64,000 nucleotides of DNA from JAJECS01 sp965198185 (GTDB lineage Bacteria > Chloroflexota > UBA11872). The stretch is from the NCBI GenBank assembly GCA_965198185.1, contig CBDAOU010000002.1, positions 1,736,001 to 1,800,000 of the forward strand, in the 5' to 3' direction. A model generated the notes under the pieces. It was not told where the DNA came from. It saw nothing but the letters and a program-made list of their open reading frames with translations, and searched no databases. A program made the position numbers and the translations under genes. Below are positions 36,448 through 46,468 of the stretch, piece after piece. Numbering within the stretch: position 1 is the first letter of the stretch; each line of letters opens with the position of its first letter.

Positions 36448-37739
36448 ACGCGCGGCGCGCGAATCCCAAGCTCCTGGTCGTGGGCGGCGGCGGCCGCGAG
36501 CACGCGATTTGCTGGCGGCTGCGGCAGGACCGGCCGCACGCGGAGATCTACTGCGCGCCGGGCAACGCGGGAACGGTGGACGTCGCCCGAACGCTCGATA
36601 TCGGGGCGGGCGATGTTGACGATCTCGTCCGCTGGGCCGCGTCGGAACGCCCGGACCTGGTCGTCGTCGGCCCCGAGGATCCGCTGATCAACGGGATCGT
36701 GGACGAGCTGCACGACATTGGTGTGCCGGCCTTCGGACCGACGCGGCGGGCCGCCGAGATCGAGGGCAGCAAGGCCTTCTCGAGCGACCTGGTCACGCGC
36801 CTCGGCGTGCCGGCTCCCGCCCACGCCACGTTCGATGACGTCGAAGCGGCGCTGGCCTATGTCGAGGACGAACCCGGGGGAGTCGTGGTCAAGGCCGACG
36901 GCCCGGCACTTGGAAAAGGCGTGATCGTCTGCAGCACCCCCGACGAGGCTTGCGAGGCGGTCCGGCATATGATGGTCGACGGTGCCTTCGGCGCCTCCGG
37001 CGCGCGCGTCGTGGTGCAGGAGCGGCTGCGTGGTCCCGAACTCTCGCTGTTCGCGCTGTCGGACGGACAGAGCTTTCGCACCATTGGCGTGGCCCGCGAC
37101 TACAAGCGCATCGGCGACGGCGACCAAGGGCCAAACACAGGCGGCATCGGGAGCTATACACCGGTGCCCGACGCGCCCGCGGAGCTTGTATCGCGCATCG
37201 AGCATGAAATCATCGGCCCGGTCCTGGCCGGCCTGCGGGCGGCGGGGAGGCCGTATGTCGGCGTGCTCTACGCGGGGCTGATCCTCACGGCCGACGGTCC
37301 CAAGGTGATCGAATTCAACTGCCGCATGGGCGACCCGGAAACCCAGGTGGTCCTCCCCGTGCTGCAGGGCGACTTCGTGGAGCTTCTCCACGCCGCGGTA
37401 GACGGCACACTGGACCGCACCCGTATCCGTCGACCAATAGAGGCGGCCGTTGCCGTAGTGCTCACCTCTGAAGGATATCCGGGGCCATCCGTGAGCGGTC
37501 GGCCCATCACCGGGCTAGACGATATCGATCGCGGCCTGGTCTTCCATGCCGGCACCGAACGGCGCGACGGCGTGGTTCGGACGGCGGGAGGACGTGTCTT
37601 GGCGGCGGTTGGCATCGCGGACGATTTGGGCGAGGCGCGCGACGAGGCCTACGCCATCGCCGGGACAATCCAGTTTGAGGGCGCCGCCTATCGGTCGGAC
37701 ATCGCCGCCGACGCGCTTGGCGTGGCGGTCGGGCAGTGA
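36438..37739 (+). CDS. purD: Phosphoribosylamine-glycine ligase
   Basis: An ATP-grasp enzyme of 433 residues making glycinamide ribonucleotide. It begins with KLLVVGGGGREHAICWRLRQ and contains VVVGPEDPLINGIVDELHDI, VVVKADGPALGKGVIVC, GDGDQGPNTGGIGSYTPVPD (substrate loop) and VIEFNCRMGDPETQVVLPVL (metal site). Length is normal. ATG 36438 lies inside the end of guaA and the stop overlaps the GTG of purB by 4 bases. Confidence 0.96.
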
Positions 37740-39079
37740 TTCCCCGCTACACCCGACCCGAGATGGGCGCCATCTGGGACCGCCGGATGTATTTCGAATG
37801 CCAGCGGCGCGTCGAGTTGGCCGCGGTCAACGCTTGGGCGCGAGAAGGCCGTATACCGGCCGGCGACGCCGCCCTGCTACAGCGCGCTAGCTTCAGCCTG
37901 GCGCGCATCGACGAGCTGGAGCGAACGAGCGATCACGAGACGAACGCCTTCGTGGATGCCCTCGCCGAGTCGGTGGGTCCCGAGGGCCGCTGGCTGCACC
38001 TGGGGCTCACCTCATCGGACGTGCTGGACACGGGGCTGGCGCTGCAACTGGTAGCGGCCGCGAACCAGCTCCTGACCCGGCTGGACGACCTGGCGGAGGT
38101 CCTGACCGGGCTGGCGCACGAACATCGCGACACGCTCATGATCGGCCGCAGCCACGGGGTGCACGCGGAGCCGATCACGTTCGGATTCAAGCTGCTGATT
38201 TGGATCGACGAGGTGCACCGCCAGCGCCAGCGCCTATGCGATGCACAAGCCAGTGTTGCCGTCGGCAAGATCTCGGGGTCGGTGGGCACGCATGCCCACG
38301 TGCCGCCGCGGGTCGAGGAATGGGCCTGCGGCGAGCTTGGCTTGGCGGCGGCGCCCGTCACGAACCAGATCGTGCAGCGTGATCGCCACGCCCACTTCAT
38401 GACGTCGCTCGCGGGCTTGGCAAGCTCGCTCGACAAATTCGCCACCGAGGTCCGCAGCTTGCAGCGCACCGAGATTCGCGAGGTCGAAGAGCCGTTCGAA
38501 GAAGGCCGCCACGGATCGTCGTCCATGCCGCACAAGCGCAATCCGTCGCGCTGCGAGCGCGTATCGGGTCTGGCGCGCGTGGTCCGCGCCAATGCGCAGG
38601 CAGCGCTGGAAAACGTGGCCTTGTGGCACGAACGCGACATCAGCCATTCGTCAGCGGAGCGGGTGCTCATCCCCGACTCATGCATCGCGCTGGACTACAT
38701 GCTGTGGCTCTTCACCAACGTGATGCGCGACTTGCGGGTCTATCCGGAACGTATGCGCGCAAACGTCGACATGACCGGAGGCCTCATCTATTCGCAGGCG
38801 GTCATGCTGGCGCTCGTACGGGCCGGCATGTCGCGCCAGGAGGCCTACGCTATCGTGCAGGATCACGCCGGTGCGGCATGGACGGGCGGTGCGTCATTTC
38901 GCGAGCTGATCGCCGGCGACGCGCGCGTGACGGACCGGCTGACACCGGACGACCTCGATGAAGCCTTCAGCCCAGCGCCACACTTGCGATGGATCGACGC
39001 TGCATACGAGAGACTAGGCTTGAGTGAAAACGCCGCGCCGGCTGCCCCGGTGCGATCGGCGGAGGTGAGCCCGACATGA
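37736..39079 (+). CDS. purB: Adenylosuccinate lyase
   Basis: The product has 447 residues from GTG 37736. Fumarase/aspartase superfamily signature HGSSSMPHKRNPSRCERVSG with the catalytic Ser loop, the His region SHGVHAEPITFGFKL, and LHLGLTSSDVLDTGLALQ. It acts twice in purine synthesis, releasing fumarate from SAICAR and from adenylosuccinate. The N-terminus IPRYTRPEMGAIWDRRMYF is typical of the family. Both ends overlap neighbours by 4 bases. Confidence 0.96.
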   Translation: MIPRYTRPEMGAIWDRRMYFECQRRVELAAVNAWAREGRIPAGDAALLQRASFSLARIDELERTSDHETNAFVDALAESVGPEGRWLHLGLTSSDVLDTGLALQLVAAANQLLTRLDDLAEVLTGLAHEHRDTLMIGRSHGVHAEPITFGFKLLIWIDEVHRQRQRLCDAQASVAVGKISGSVGTHAHVPPRVEEWACGELGLAAAPVTNQIVQRDRHAHFMTSLAGLASSLDKFATEVRSLQRTEIREVEEPFEEGRHGSSSMPHKRNPSRCERVSGLARVVRANAQAALENVALWHERDISHSSAERVLIPDSCIALDYMLWLFTNVMRDLRVYPERMRANVDMTGGLIYSQAVMLALVRAGMSRQEAYAIVQDHAGAAWTGGASFRELIAGDARVTDRLTPDDLDEAFSPAPHLRWIDAAYERLGLSENAAPAAPVRSAEVSPT

Positions 39080-39957
39080 CGACGAGGACAGTTACCCAAA
39101 CCGAATTGGAAGGCCTGCGGCTGCTTAACCGCGGGAAAGTGCGCGATATCTACGACTTGGACGACAAGCTGCTCATCGTTACCACCGACCGCATCTCGGC
39201 GTTCGACCACGTGCTGCCAACCGCCATTCCGGACAAAGGCGCCGTGCTCACGGCCATGTCGGAGCGCTGGTTCGGCCTCACTGAGGACCTGGTGCCCAAT
39301 CACCTCATCACGACGGACGTGGACGCCATGGGCGACGACGTGCGCCGGCACGCCGACGTGCTGCGTGGCCGCACCATGCTGGTGAAGCGAGCCGAGCGCA
39401 TCGACGCGGAGTGCGTCGTGCGCGGCTACATCACCGGCTCGGGCTGGGTGGACTATCAGCGCAGCGGCCAGATCTGCGGCATCGACATCCCGCCCGACAT
39501 GCAGGAGGCCGAGCCGTTCGCGGAGCCCCTGTTCACACCGGCGACGAAAGCCGAGACCGGCCACGACGAGAACATCAGCTTTGCCCAGCTCAGCGACATG
39601 GTGGGCGCCGACCTCGCCCAACGCCTGCGCGAGGCCAGCATCGCGGTGTACGCACGCGGCCGGGACTACGCGGGCGACCGAGGCGTCATCCTGGCGGACA
39701 CCAAATTCGAATTTGGATGGGTCGACGGCGAGCTGACCCTGATCGACGAGATCCTGACGCCCGATTCATCCCGGTTCTGGGACGTGGACGAGTACGCGGT
39801 CGGGCTCTCGCCACCGAGCTTCGACAAGCAGATCGTGCGCAACCACCTCATCGAGATGGGATGGGATCGCGAACCTCCGATTCCGGCGCTGCCGGCCGCG
39901 ATCGTCGAGCGCACCGCCGCGCGCTATCGCGAGATTCACGAGCGCTTGGCGGCGTGA
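39076..39957 (+). CDS. purC: SAICAR synthase (phosphoribosylaminoimidazole-succinocarboxamide synthase)
   Basis: The product has 293 residues. Motifs are LLNRGKVRDIYDLDDKLLIV, VTTDRISAFDHVLPTAIPDK, ECVVRGYITGSGWVDYQRSG, and FGWVDGELTLIDEILTPDSS with the metal-binding Asp/Glu. It joins CAIR and aspartate using ATP. The length is that of the longer bacterial/yeast-like class rather than the short E. coli form. It overlaps purB and purS by 4 bases each. Confidence 0.95.
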   Translation: MTTRTVTQTELEGLRLLNRGKVRDIYDLDDKLLIVTTDRISAFDHVLPTAIPDKGAVLTAMSERWFGLTEDLVPNHLITTDVDAMGDDVRRHADVLRGRTMLVKRAERIDAECVVRGYITGSGWVDYQRSGQICGIDIPPDMQEAEPFAEPLFTPATKAETGHDENISFAQLSDMVGADLAQRLREASIAVYARGRDYAGDRGVILADTKFEFGWVDGELTLIDEILTPDSSRFWDVDEYAVGLSPPSFDKQIVRNHLIEMGWDREPPIPALPAAIVERTAARYREIHERLAA

Positions 39958-40250
39958 GCGGCGTACCCAGGACCTACACGGCGCACGTAGTCGTCCGCCT
40001 CAAACCCGGCGTCAACGATCCGCAAGGCGCCACGGTAGCCACGGGGTTGCGCGATCTCGGCTTCAACGGCATCCGCGACGTGCGCGTCGGCAAGATTGTC
40101 GACATCGAATTTGTCGCCGAGGACGCCTCGAGCGCCCGCGACCGCGTGCAAGCGATGTGCCGGCAACTGCTGATCAATCCCGTCATCGAGAGCTTCGAGA
40201 TGGAGTTGATCGAGCCGCAGCCTCTCAAGCTGAGCGATACCGCCTGGTAG
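39954..40250 (+). CDS. purS: Phosphoribosylformylglycinamidine synthase subunit PurS
   Basis: A small protein of 98 residues from GTG 39954, which overlaps the purC stop as GTGA. Sequence TAHVVVRLKPGVNDPQGATV, GLRDLGFNGIRDVRVGKIVD and CRQLLINPVIESFEMELI match the PurS fold. PurS bridges PurQ and the short PurL to channel ammonia; all three are encoded here in order. It is five bases from purQ. The open frame runs far upstream inside purC, but the overlapping GTG gives the correct family length. Confidence 0.93.
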   Translation: MSGVPRTYTAHVVVRLKPGVNDPQGATVATGLRDLGFNGIRDVRVGKIVDIEFVAEDASSARDRVQAMCRQLLINPVIESFEMELIEPQPLKLSDTAW

Positions 40251-40255
40251 CCAAG

Positions 40256-40948
40256 ATGCGCGCGGCGGTGATCGTGTTTCCCGGCAGCAATTGCGACACG
40301 GACACGCACTATGCGCTGACGGAGGTCATGGGGGTGCCGACCGATCTGGTGTGGCACGCGACGCCGTCGCTGGAGGGCTACGACCTCGTCGTGCTGCCGG
40401 GCGGGTTCAGCTACGGAGACTACTTGCGCACCGGCGCGATGGCCGCGAATGCCCGAGTGATGCGCGCCGTCCGGGAGGCGGCCGACCGCGGCGTGCCCGT
40501 GCTCGGCATCTGCAACGGCTTTCAGATCTTGCTCGAAGCAGGGCTGCTGCCCGGCGCGATGCTGCCAAACGCCAGCGTCGCGTTCCGCTGCGAATGGGTG
40601 CACGTGCGCGTGGAAACGCACCGCACGCCCTTCACGGAATCCGCCACTGTCGGCCAGGTGCTGCGCATGCCCATCGCGCACGGTGAGGGCAACTACGTCG
40701 CCGACGCCGCCACTCTGGAAGAGCTGCGCGACAACGACCAGATCGTCTGGCGCTACACCGACGCCGCCGGCAATCGATCGGCAGCGGCGAATCCCAACGG
40801 CTCGGTCGGCGATATCGCGGGCATTTGCAACGCCCGGCGCAATGTCGTTGGCCTCATGCCCCACCCCGAGCGCTGCAGCGAGCCGGCGCTGGGCGGCGCC
40901 GACGGGCGCCTGCTGTGGGAATCGGTGCTCGCCCACGTCGCCGCGTGA
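40256..40948 (+). CDS. purQ: Phosphoribosylformylglycinamidine synthase subunit PurQ (glutaminase)
   Basis: The product has 230 residues from ATG 40256. Class I glutamine amidotransferase with AAVIVFPGSNCDTDTHYALT, LPGGFSYGDYLRTGAMAANA, the nucleophile Cys in PVLGICNGFQILLEAGLLPG, and the His/Glu pair in GLMPHPERCSEP. It supplies ammonia from glutamine to PurL. The stop overlaps the GTG of purL by 4 bases. Confidence 0.95.
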   Translation: MRAAVIVFPGSNCDTDTHYALTEVMGVPTDLVWHATPSLEGYDLVVLPGGFSYGDYLRTGAMAANARVMRAVREAADRGVPVLGICNGFQILLEAGLLPGAMLPNASVAFRCEWVHVRVETHRTPFTESATVGQVLRMPIAHGEGNYVADAATLEELRDNDQIVWRYTDAAGNRSAAANPNGSVGDIAGICNARRNVVGLMPHPERCSEPALGGADGRLLWESVLAHVAA

Positions 40949-43168
40949 CCTCGCCAACCGATCCCGTCGCACCGGACGACGCCGCGCTGCGCGACGTGGC
41001 GCTGACGCGGCACGAGTACGACCTGGCCTTTGACATTCTCGACCGCGCGCCCAACGCGGTGGAGCTCGGCATCATCGGCGGCATGTGGAGCGAGCATTGC
41101 GGGTATCAGCACTCGCGCCCGCTCCTGCGCCGCTTTCCGGGGACGGGACCGCAGGTGCTGGTGGGTCCCGGCCAAGAGAACGCCGGCGCCGTCGACATCG
41201 GCGATGGGCTGGCCATCGTGATGAAGGTCGAGAGCCACAACCACCCGAGCGCCGTCGAGCCGTTTCAGGGCGCGGCCACCGGGGTGGGCGGGATCTTGCG
41301 CGACATCTTCACCATGGGCGCGCGGCCTATCGCCATCTTGGACAGCCTGCGCTTCGGGTCCCTTAGCGACGCCCGCAGCCGGTTTCTGGCGAATGGCGTG
41401 GTGGGCGGCATTGCGTGGTATGGCAATTGCGTCGGCGTGCCCACCGTCGGCGGTGAGATCGGGGTGGCGCCGTGCTATTCCGGCAATCCGCTGGTCAACG
41501 CGATGTGCGCCGGCCTGATTCGCCACGAAGACCTGACCAGCGCCGCCGCTTCCGGTCCGGGGAATCCCCTGATCCTCGTCGGTGCGGACACCGGGCGTGA
41601 CGGCATCCACGGCGCCACCTTCGCCTCGGTCGAGGACCCGGAGGCCTCCCACCGAGGCGTCGTGCAGGTGGGCAATCCCTTCATGGAGAAACTGCTGCTC
41701 GAAGCCTGCCTGGAGGCGCTTGGGACCGGCGGTGTGGCCGGCCTGCAAGACCTGGGGGCCACCGGCCTGACCAGCGCCGTCATCGAGGCCGCGGACCGCG
41801 GCGGCTGCGGCGTCACCCTCGACGTCGCGCGGGTGTCGCGGCGCGCCGTCGGCATGACGCCGTATGAAGTTATGTTAAGTGAAAGCCAGGAGCGCATGCT
41901 CGTCGTCGCGCACGCGGGGCGTGAGGATGCGGTGCGCGCGATATTCACCAAGTGGGGGCTGCATAGCGACGTCATCGGCCATGTGGCTACCGGGCGGGAC
42001 GTGTGTGTAACCGAGGGCTCGGTGGACGTGGCGCGGCTGCCGGTGTCGATGCTGGTCGATGCCCCGACCTATGCGTTTCCCGTCGAGCGACCGGCCTACT
42101 TGGACGACGTGCAGCGGCTGGACGTGGGGGAGGTGCCCGAGCCGACGGACCTATCCGAAACCTTCCTCGCGCTGCTGGGGGCGCCCAACGTCGCCAGCCG
42201 ACGCGGCGTCTACCGGCAATACGACCACATGGTGGGCACGCACACGATCGGGCCGCCCGGCGGGGATGCGGCGGTGCTGCGGATCAAGGGGACGGACCGC
42301 GCGATCGCGTTGTGCACCGACGGCAACTCGCGCCATTGCTACCTAGACCCCTTCAACGGCGGCGCAATGGCGGTGGCCGAAGCCGCGCGCAACGTGTCAT
42401 GCACCGGGGCGACGCCGCTCGCGATTACCAACTGCCTCAACTTCGGCTCGCCGGAAGATCCAGCGGTCTACTACCAGCTGGCGCGCGTAATCGATGGCAT
42501 GACCGCGGCCTGCAATGCGATTGGCACGCCGGTGATCAGCGGCAACGTGAGCCTTTACAACGAATCGGGCGATGGGGCCATCTGGCCAACGCCGGTTGTG
42601 GGCATGCTCGGCCTACTCGAGGAAGCCGACGCGAGCTGCGGCATCGCACTGGGCGCTGAGGGCAACATCGTGGGCTTGCTCGGCGACACGCCACCAGCAC
42701 TGGACGGCAGCGAGTATTTGGCGGTTAGTCCACGGGCAAGTGGCCGGCGCTCCAGCTATCGACCTCGAGGTCGAGCGGGCGGTCCAGAGCGTGCTCCGCG
42801 ACCTGATCCGGGCCGGTCTGCTGGTTTCGGCCCACGACTGCAGCGATGGAGGACTGGCCGTCGCCGTCGCCGAGAGCGCCTTCGCAGGCGGCATCGGAGT
42901 GGACCTCGAGTTTGATTCGTCACATCAGCGAGCGGACGTGGCACTTTTCGGCGAGGCTCCTTCACGAATCGTGATCAGCGCCAATGCCGAAGCTTGGCCG
43001 GCGGTGGAACGCCTTGCCGCCGCGGCGGGAGTGGCCGCGCGCGCGCTGGGAAGCGTCGGCGGCAACAGGTTGCGCATCGGCAACGTCGACGTGGCACTCG
43101 ACGAGGCCCATCGAGCGTGGGACCAGGGGCTGGATGCCGCACTCGCCGGACGCCAGCCGAACGGTTAG
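40945..43168 (+). CDS. purL: Phosphoribosylformylglycinamidine synthase subunit PurL, one frameshift
   Basis: GTG 40945 (GTGA overlap with purQ) opens a small-type PurL of about 740 residues once a frameshift is repaired. Motifs include GIIGGMWSEHCGYQHSRPLL, VMKVESHNHPSAVEPFQGAA, GVGGILRDIFTMGARPIA, GLQDLGATGLTSAVIEAADR and GGDAAVLRIKGTDRAIALCT. The frame breaks near 42725, where GCGGTTAGTCCACGG has one extra base. Removing it gives SEYLAVVHGQVAGAPAIDLE and continues through SAHDCSDGGLAVAVAESAF to a stop at 43168. Read literally the protein stops at 42915 with a nonsense tail. Since PurL should be essential for the pathway encoded here, a sequence error is the simplest reading. Confidence 0.9.
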
Positions 43169-43276
43169 GATGAGTTAGGGAGGGACTCCGGGGTAGCCCC
43201 GCTGGCATTAACGCGCTCCAGTCCACGCGCGCCGACACTGCCCAACGCGCCGGCGCCGACAACACACCGAGTCCCG

Positions 43277-44806
43277 TTGCACCCTCGCCCAATTTACGAG
43301 CCGGCGGCCCCTTTGGGGATACCGAACCTCCGCGAAGCCTGCGGCGTCGTGGCGGTATACGGACCCGGCGCGGATGTCGCGGCCCTCGCCTACGTCGGGC
43401 TCTACGCCGTTCAACACCGGGGACAGGAGGGCGCCGGCATCACCCTGGGGAATGGCGAGGACCTGTATACCGTCAAGGACGAGGGGCTGGTCTCACAGGT
43501 ATTTCGAGGCGATGCCCTGTCGGAAGCCCACGGACAGCTCGCTATTGGTCACTGTCGCTACTCCACCAGCGGCTCGAACACGGCCCAAAACATACAGCCG
43601 GTGCTGCAAGCGACGGACTTGGGGCCGATCTCCGTGGCCCACAACGGCAACATCGTCAACGCGGTGCACCTGCGGGAGTCAAACGGCGAGTCGGCCGATC
43701 ACGCCACGGCCACGTCCGACACGGCCGTCATCGCGCAGTCGATTGCCGGCGCCCCCGGCGCCAGCGTGTTTGAGCGCGTCTGCCACACCGTGCCGCGTCT
43801 CCTGGGCTCGTTCTGCTTGGCGGTGGCCACGCCGAGCGAAATCATCGTCGCGCGCGACGCCATGGGCAATCGCCCGCTGTGCCTCGGCTCGGTCGACGGC
43901 GCATGGATCGTCACGTCGGAAACCTGCGCGCTGGACGCGGTGGGCGCCCAGATGGAGCGGGAAATCGAGCCGGGCGAGGTATTGGCCATCGGCGCCAACG
44001 GCCAGCATTCACGGCAAGCATCGCCGCCCCACCGCCATGCCCTGTGCGCCTTCGAGTACATCTACTTCACGCGGCCGGACTCGTCCCTCAAGGGGGAGCT
44101 GGTTCATTCCGTGCGCCGCGAGATGGGGCGCCGACTTGCCCTGCAGCATCCGGTGGACGCCGATCTCGTGGTGGGCGTCCCGGACTCGGCCATCGCCGCG
44201 GCAACCGGGTACGCCGAGGCCAGCGGGCTGCCCTATGCCGACGGCTTCCTGCGCAATCGCTATATCGGCCGGACCTTTATCGAGCCATCCACCGAACTGC
44301 GCAAGCTCTGGGTGCGCCTCAAGTACAACGCGCTCCCGACCGTCACGCGCGGCAAGCGCGTCGTCATGGTCGACGACAGCATCGTGCGCGGCACCTCGCA
44401 GCACCAGCTCGTGCAGCTGCTGCGTGAGCGGGGCGGGGCGCGCGAGGTCCACGTGCGCATCACCGCCCCACCGATACGCTGGCCCTGCTTCCTCGGCATC
44501 GACATTCCCGATCCCGACGAACTGATCGCGCACGAGCGGCCGGTCGAGGAGATATGCCGATCCATTGGCGCCGATAGCCTCGACTACCTCTCCATTCCGA
44601 ATCTCGTGGCTGCCACCCGCCAGACGCACGGCGAGCTGTGCCTGGGTTGCTTCACGCGCGACTACCCCATTGACGTGCAACTGGCCTTCGACAAGTTTGA
44701 GCTCGAGCGGCCGACGGAGCTGCAAACCGCACCGGTGTTCCCCCGCCAGGCCGCGCTGTTTCCGTTAGAGGAAGCCGACGCCGAGCCCGCCAAGCCAAGC
44801 CCATGA
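43277..44806 (+). CDS. purF: Amidophosphoribosyltransferase
   Basis: Up to 509 residues from TTG 43277. The N-terminal nucleophile Cys appears in LREACGVVAVYGPGADVA, so a short propeptide is probably removed. Glutaminase motifs are QHRGQEGAGITLGNG and GHCRYSTSGSNTAQN, the PRTase motif is KRVVMVDDSIVRGTSQHQLV, and C-terminal Cys in CLGCF fit the iron-sulfur B. subtilis-type enzyme. It commits PRPP to purine synthesis. The 108-base gap before it is the largest inside the pur run. It contains GGGAGGGA and a CGGGG-TAG-CCCCG inverted repeat but no clear terminator. Confidence 0.95.
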   Translation: MHPRPIYEPAAPLGIPNLREACGVVAVYGPGADVAALAYVGLYAVQHRGQEGAGITLGNGEDLYTVKDEGLVSQVFRGDALSEAHGQLAIGHCRYSTSGSNTAQNIQPVLQATDLGPISVAHNGNIVNAVHLRESNGESADHATATSDTAVIAQSIAGAPGASVFERVCHTVPRLLGSFCLAVATPSEIIVARDAMGNRPLCLGSVDGAWIVTSETCALDAVGAQMEREIEPGEVLAIGANGQHSRQASPPHRHALCAFEYIYFTRPDSSLKGELVHSVRREMGRRLALQHPVDADLVVGVPDSAIAAATGYAEASGLPYADGFLRNRYIGRTFIEPSTELRKLWVRLKYNALPTVTRGKRVVMVDDSIVRGTSQHQLVQLLRERGGAREVHVRITAPPIRWPCFLGIDIPDPDELIAHERPVEEICRSIGADSLDYLSIPNLVAATRQTHGELCLGCFTRDYPIDVQLAFDKFELERPTELQTAPVFPRQAALFPLEEADAEPAKPSP

Positions 44807-45822
44807 GCCCCGCGCCGCGCTCGGTCTACGCCGACGCCGGCGTCGACCTCGATCACAACGACGCGCTCAAGACGGCGTTGCGCACCGCCGTGGCCAGCAC
44901 GTCGCGCGATGCTTCGCTGCCCGGTTTCGGGGCATTTGCCGGCGGCCTGCGCCTGCCTGCCGGCATGCGCGATCCGGTGCTCCTCGCGAGCACGGACTCG
45001 CTGGGCACGAAACTTCTCCTCGCGCTGGCGTGGGATCGCCCGGAGCTCGCCGGCGGCGACATCGTGCGTCACTGCATGAACGATCTGGCCGTGCAGAACG
45101 TGCGGCCAATGGCGTTTCTCGACTACGTGGCGGCGGCACACCTTGAGCCGGACCTGGTCACGCGCCTGGTGCAGGGCATCGCCGAGGCGTGCCGCACGTC
45201 AGGCGTGACGCTGATCGGCGGTGAGTCGGCGCAATTGCCCGACACTTATCGGCCGGGCGCTTATGACCTTGCCGGGACGGTGATCGGGGTGGCCGAGCAG
45301 GGCGAGCTGACGAATCCCGACGAGGTCCGCGCGGGCGACGTGTGCGTGGGGCTTCCGGCGGCCGGTCCGCATACGAACGGCTATAGCCTGGTCCGGCGCG
45401 CCCTCGAGCGGGGGAATCCCACGGCGCCGCTCGGCGATACCACCGTGATCGAGGCCGCACTTACACCCCACGAGTCCTATGTGGAGCCGCTGCTGCGCGC
45501 CTTTAGGGTGCCCGGCGTTCATGCGGCCGCCCATATCACCGGCGGCGGGCTCATCGACAACCTGCCGCGCGTGCTGCCGGATGGACTTGCGGCGCGGCTG
45601 TCACCCCCGGCGTGGACGATTCCACCGCTGTATGCGTGGATTGAGGAAACCGCCGCTGTGCCGCGCGACGAGATGTACCGCGTGTTCAACATGGGCGTCG
45701 GCGTCGTCATCGTGTGCCGGCCGCATGCCTGTGCGGCGCTCCTGTCCGAGCTTTCCGGCGCGTTTGTGGCCGGTTCAGTGGTGCAGCGCCAAGACGCAGT
45801 GGTGGAGTTCATCGGCGCGTGA
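44803..45822 (+). CDS. purM: Phosphoribosylformylglycinamidine cyclo-ligase (AIR synthase)
   Basis: The product has 339 residues. Motifs: SVYADAGVDLDHNDALKTAL near the start, LASTDSLGTKLLLALAWDRP (glycine/metal loop), HCMNDLAVQNVRPMAFLDYV, LIGGESAQLPDTYRPGAYDL, and HITGGGLIDNLPRVLPDGLA near the end. It closes the imidazole ring. ATG 44803 overlaps the purF stop by 4 bases; 19 bases separate it from purN. Confidence 0.95.
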   Translation: MSPAPRSVYADAGVDLDHNDALKTALRTAVASTSRDASLPGFGAFAGGLRLPAGMRDPVLLASTDSLGTKLLLALAWDRPELAGGDIVRHCMNDLAVQNVRPMAFLDYVAAAHLEPDLVTRLVQGIAEACRTSGVTLIGGESAQLPDTYRPGAYDLAGTVIGVAEQGELTNPDEVRAGDVCVGLPAAGPHTNGYSLVRRALERGNPTAPLGDTTVIEAALTPHESYVEPLLRAFRVPGVHAAAHITGGGLIDNLPRVLPDGLAARLSPPAWTIPPLYAWIEETAAVPRDEMYRVFNMGVGVVIVCRPHACAALLSELSGAFVAGSVVQRQDAVVEFIGA

Positions 45823-45841
45823 ACGAGGCGGTCGGCGGCTG

Positions 45842-46468
45842 ATGCGGGTGGGCATCATGGCCTCGGGGCGCGGGTCGAATGCGCGCGCGATCCTGGAGGC
45901 CGTTCGCGACGGCCGGCTGCGCGCGGAAGTGCCGGTGATCGTGTGCAACCGCGCGGGTGCCAAGGTGCTCGACGTGGCTCGGGAGTTCGCTGTGCCCGCC
46001 CACCTGATCGTCCGCCGCGACTTTCCGACGCGTACGGCTCAGCAGCGGCGGATGCTGGAAGTCTTGCAAGAAGCGCGGGTCGACACCCTGGCGCTCACCG
46101 GATTCAGCACGATCTTTCGCCCGTTCTTCCTGGCGGCGTTTCCCGGCCGGATCCTCAACATCCATCCATCGCTGCTCCCGGCATTCGGCGGGACGATGGC
46201 GCCGCAGCCCCAAGCCGACGCCCTTGCCGCAGGAGTGAAAATCTCGGGCTGTACCGTGCACCTGGTGAACGAGACGCTGGACGGCGGTCCAATCGTGGCG
46301 CAGGCGGCCGTGTGCGTGTATGCCGATGACACGGCGGAATCGCTGGCGGCGCGCATCCTGGAGCAGGAGCACCGCATCTATCCCGAAGTGTTGCAGTGGT
46401 TCGCCGATGGACGAGTTCGCGTGGAGGACGGCATCGCGCGCGTTGAGCAGCCGGTGAGGACGGGATGA
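45842..46468 (+). CDS. purN: Phosphoribosylglycinamide formyltransferase
   Basis: The product has 208 residues from ATG 45842. Formyl-transferase fold: MRVGIMASGRGSNARAILEA, VIVCNRAGAKVLDVAREFAV, LTGFSTIFRPFFLAAFPGRI, and the catalytic block LNIHPSLLPAF with CTVHLVNETLDGGPIVAQA. It transfers a formyl group from 10-formyl-tetrahydrofolate to GAR. The catalytic Asn, His and Asp are all present. It overlaps purH by 4 bases. Confidence 0.95.
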   Translation: MRVGIMASGRGSNARAILEAVRDGRLRAEVPVIVCNRAGAKVLDVAREFAVPAHLIVRRDFPTRTAQQRRMLEVLQEARVDTLALTGFSTIFRPFFLAAFPGRILNIHPSLLPAFGGTMAPQPQADALAAGVKISGCTVHLVNETLDGGPIVAQAAVCVYADDTAESLAARILEQEHRIYPEVLQWFADGRVRVEDGIARVEQPVRTG

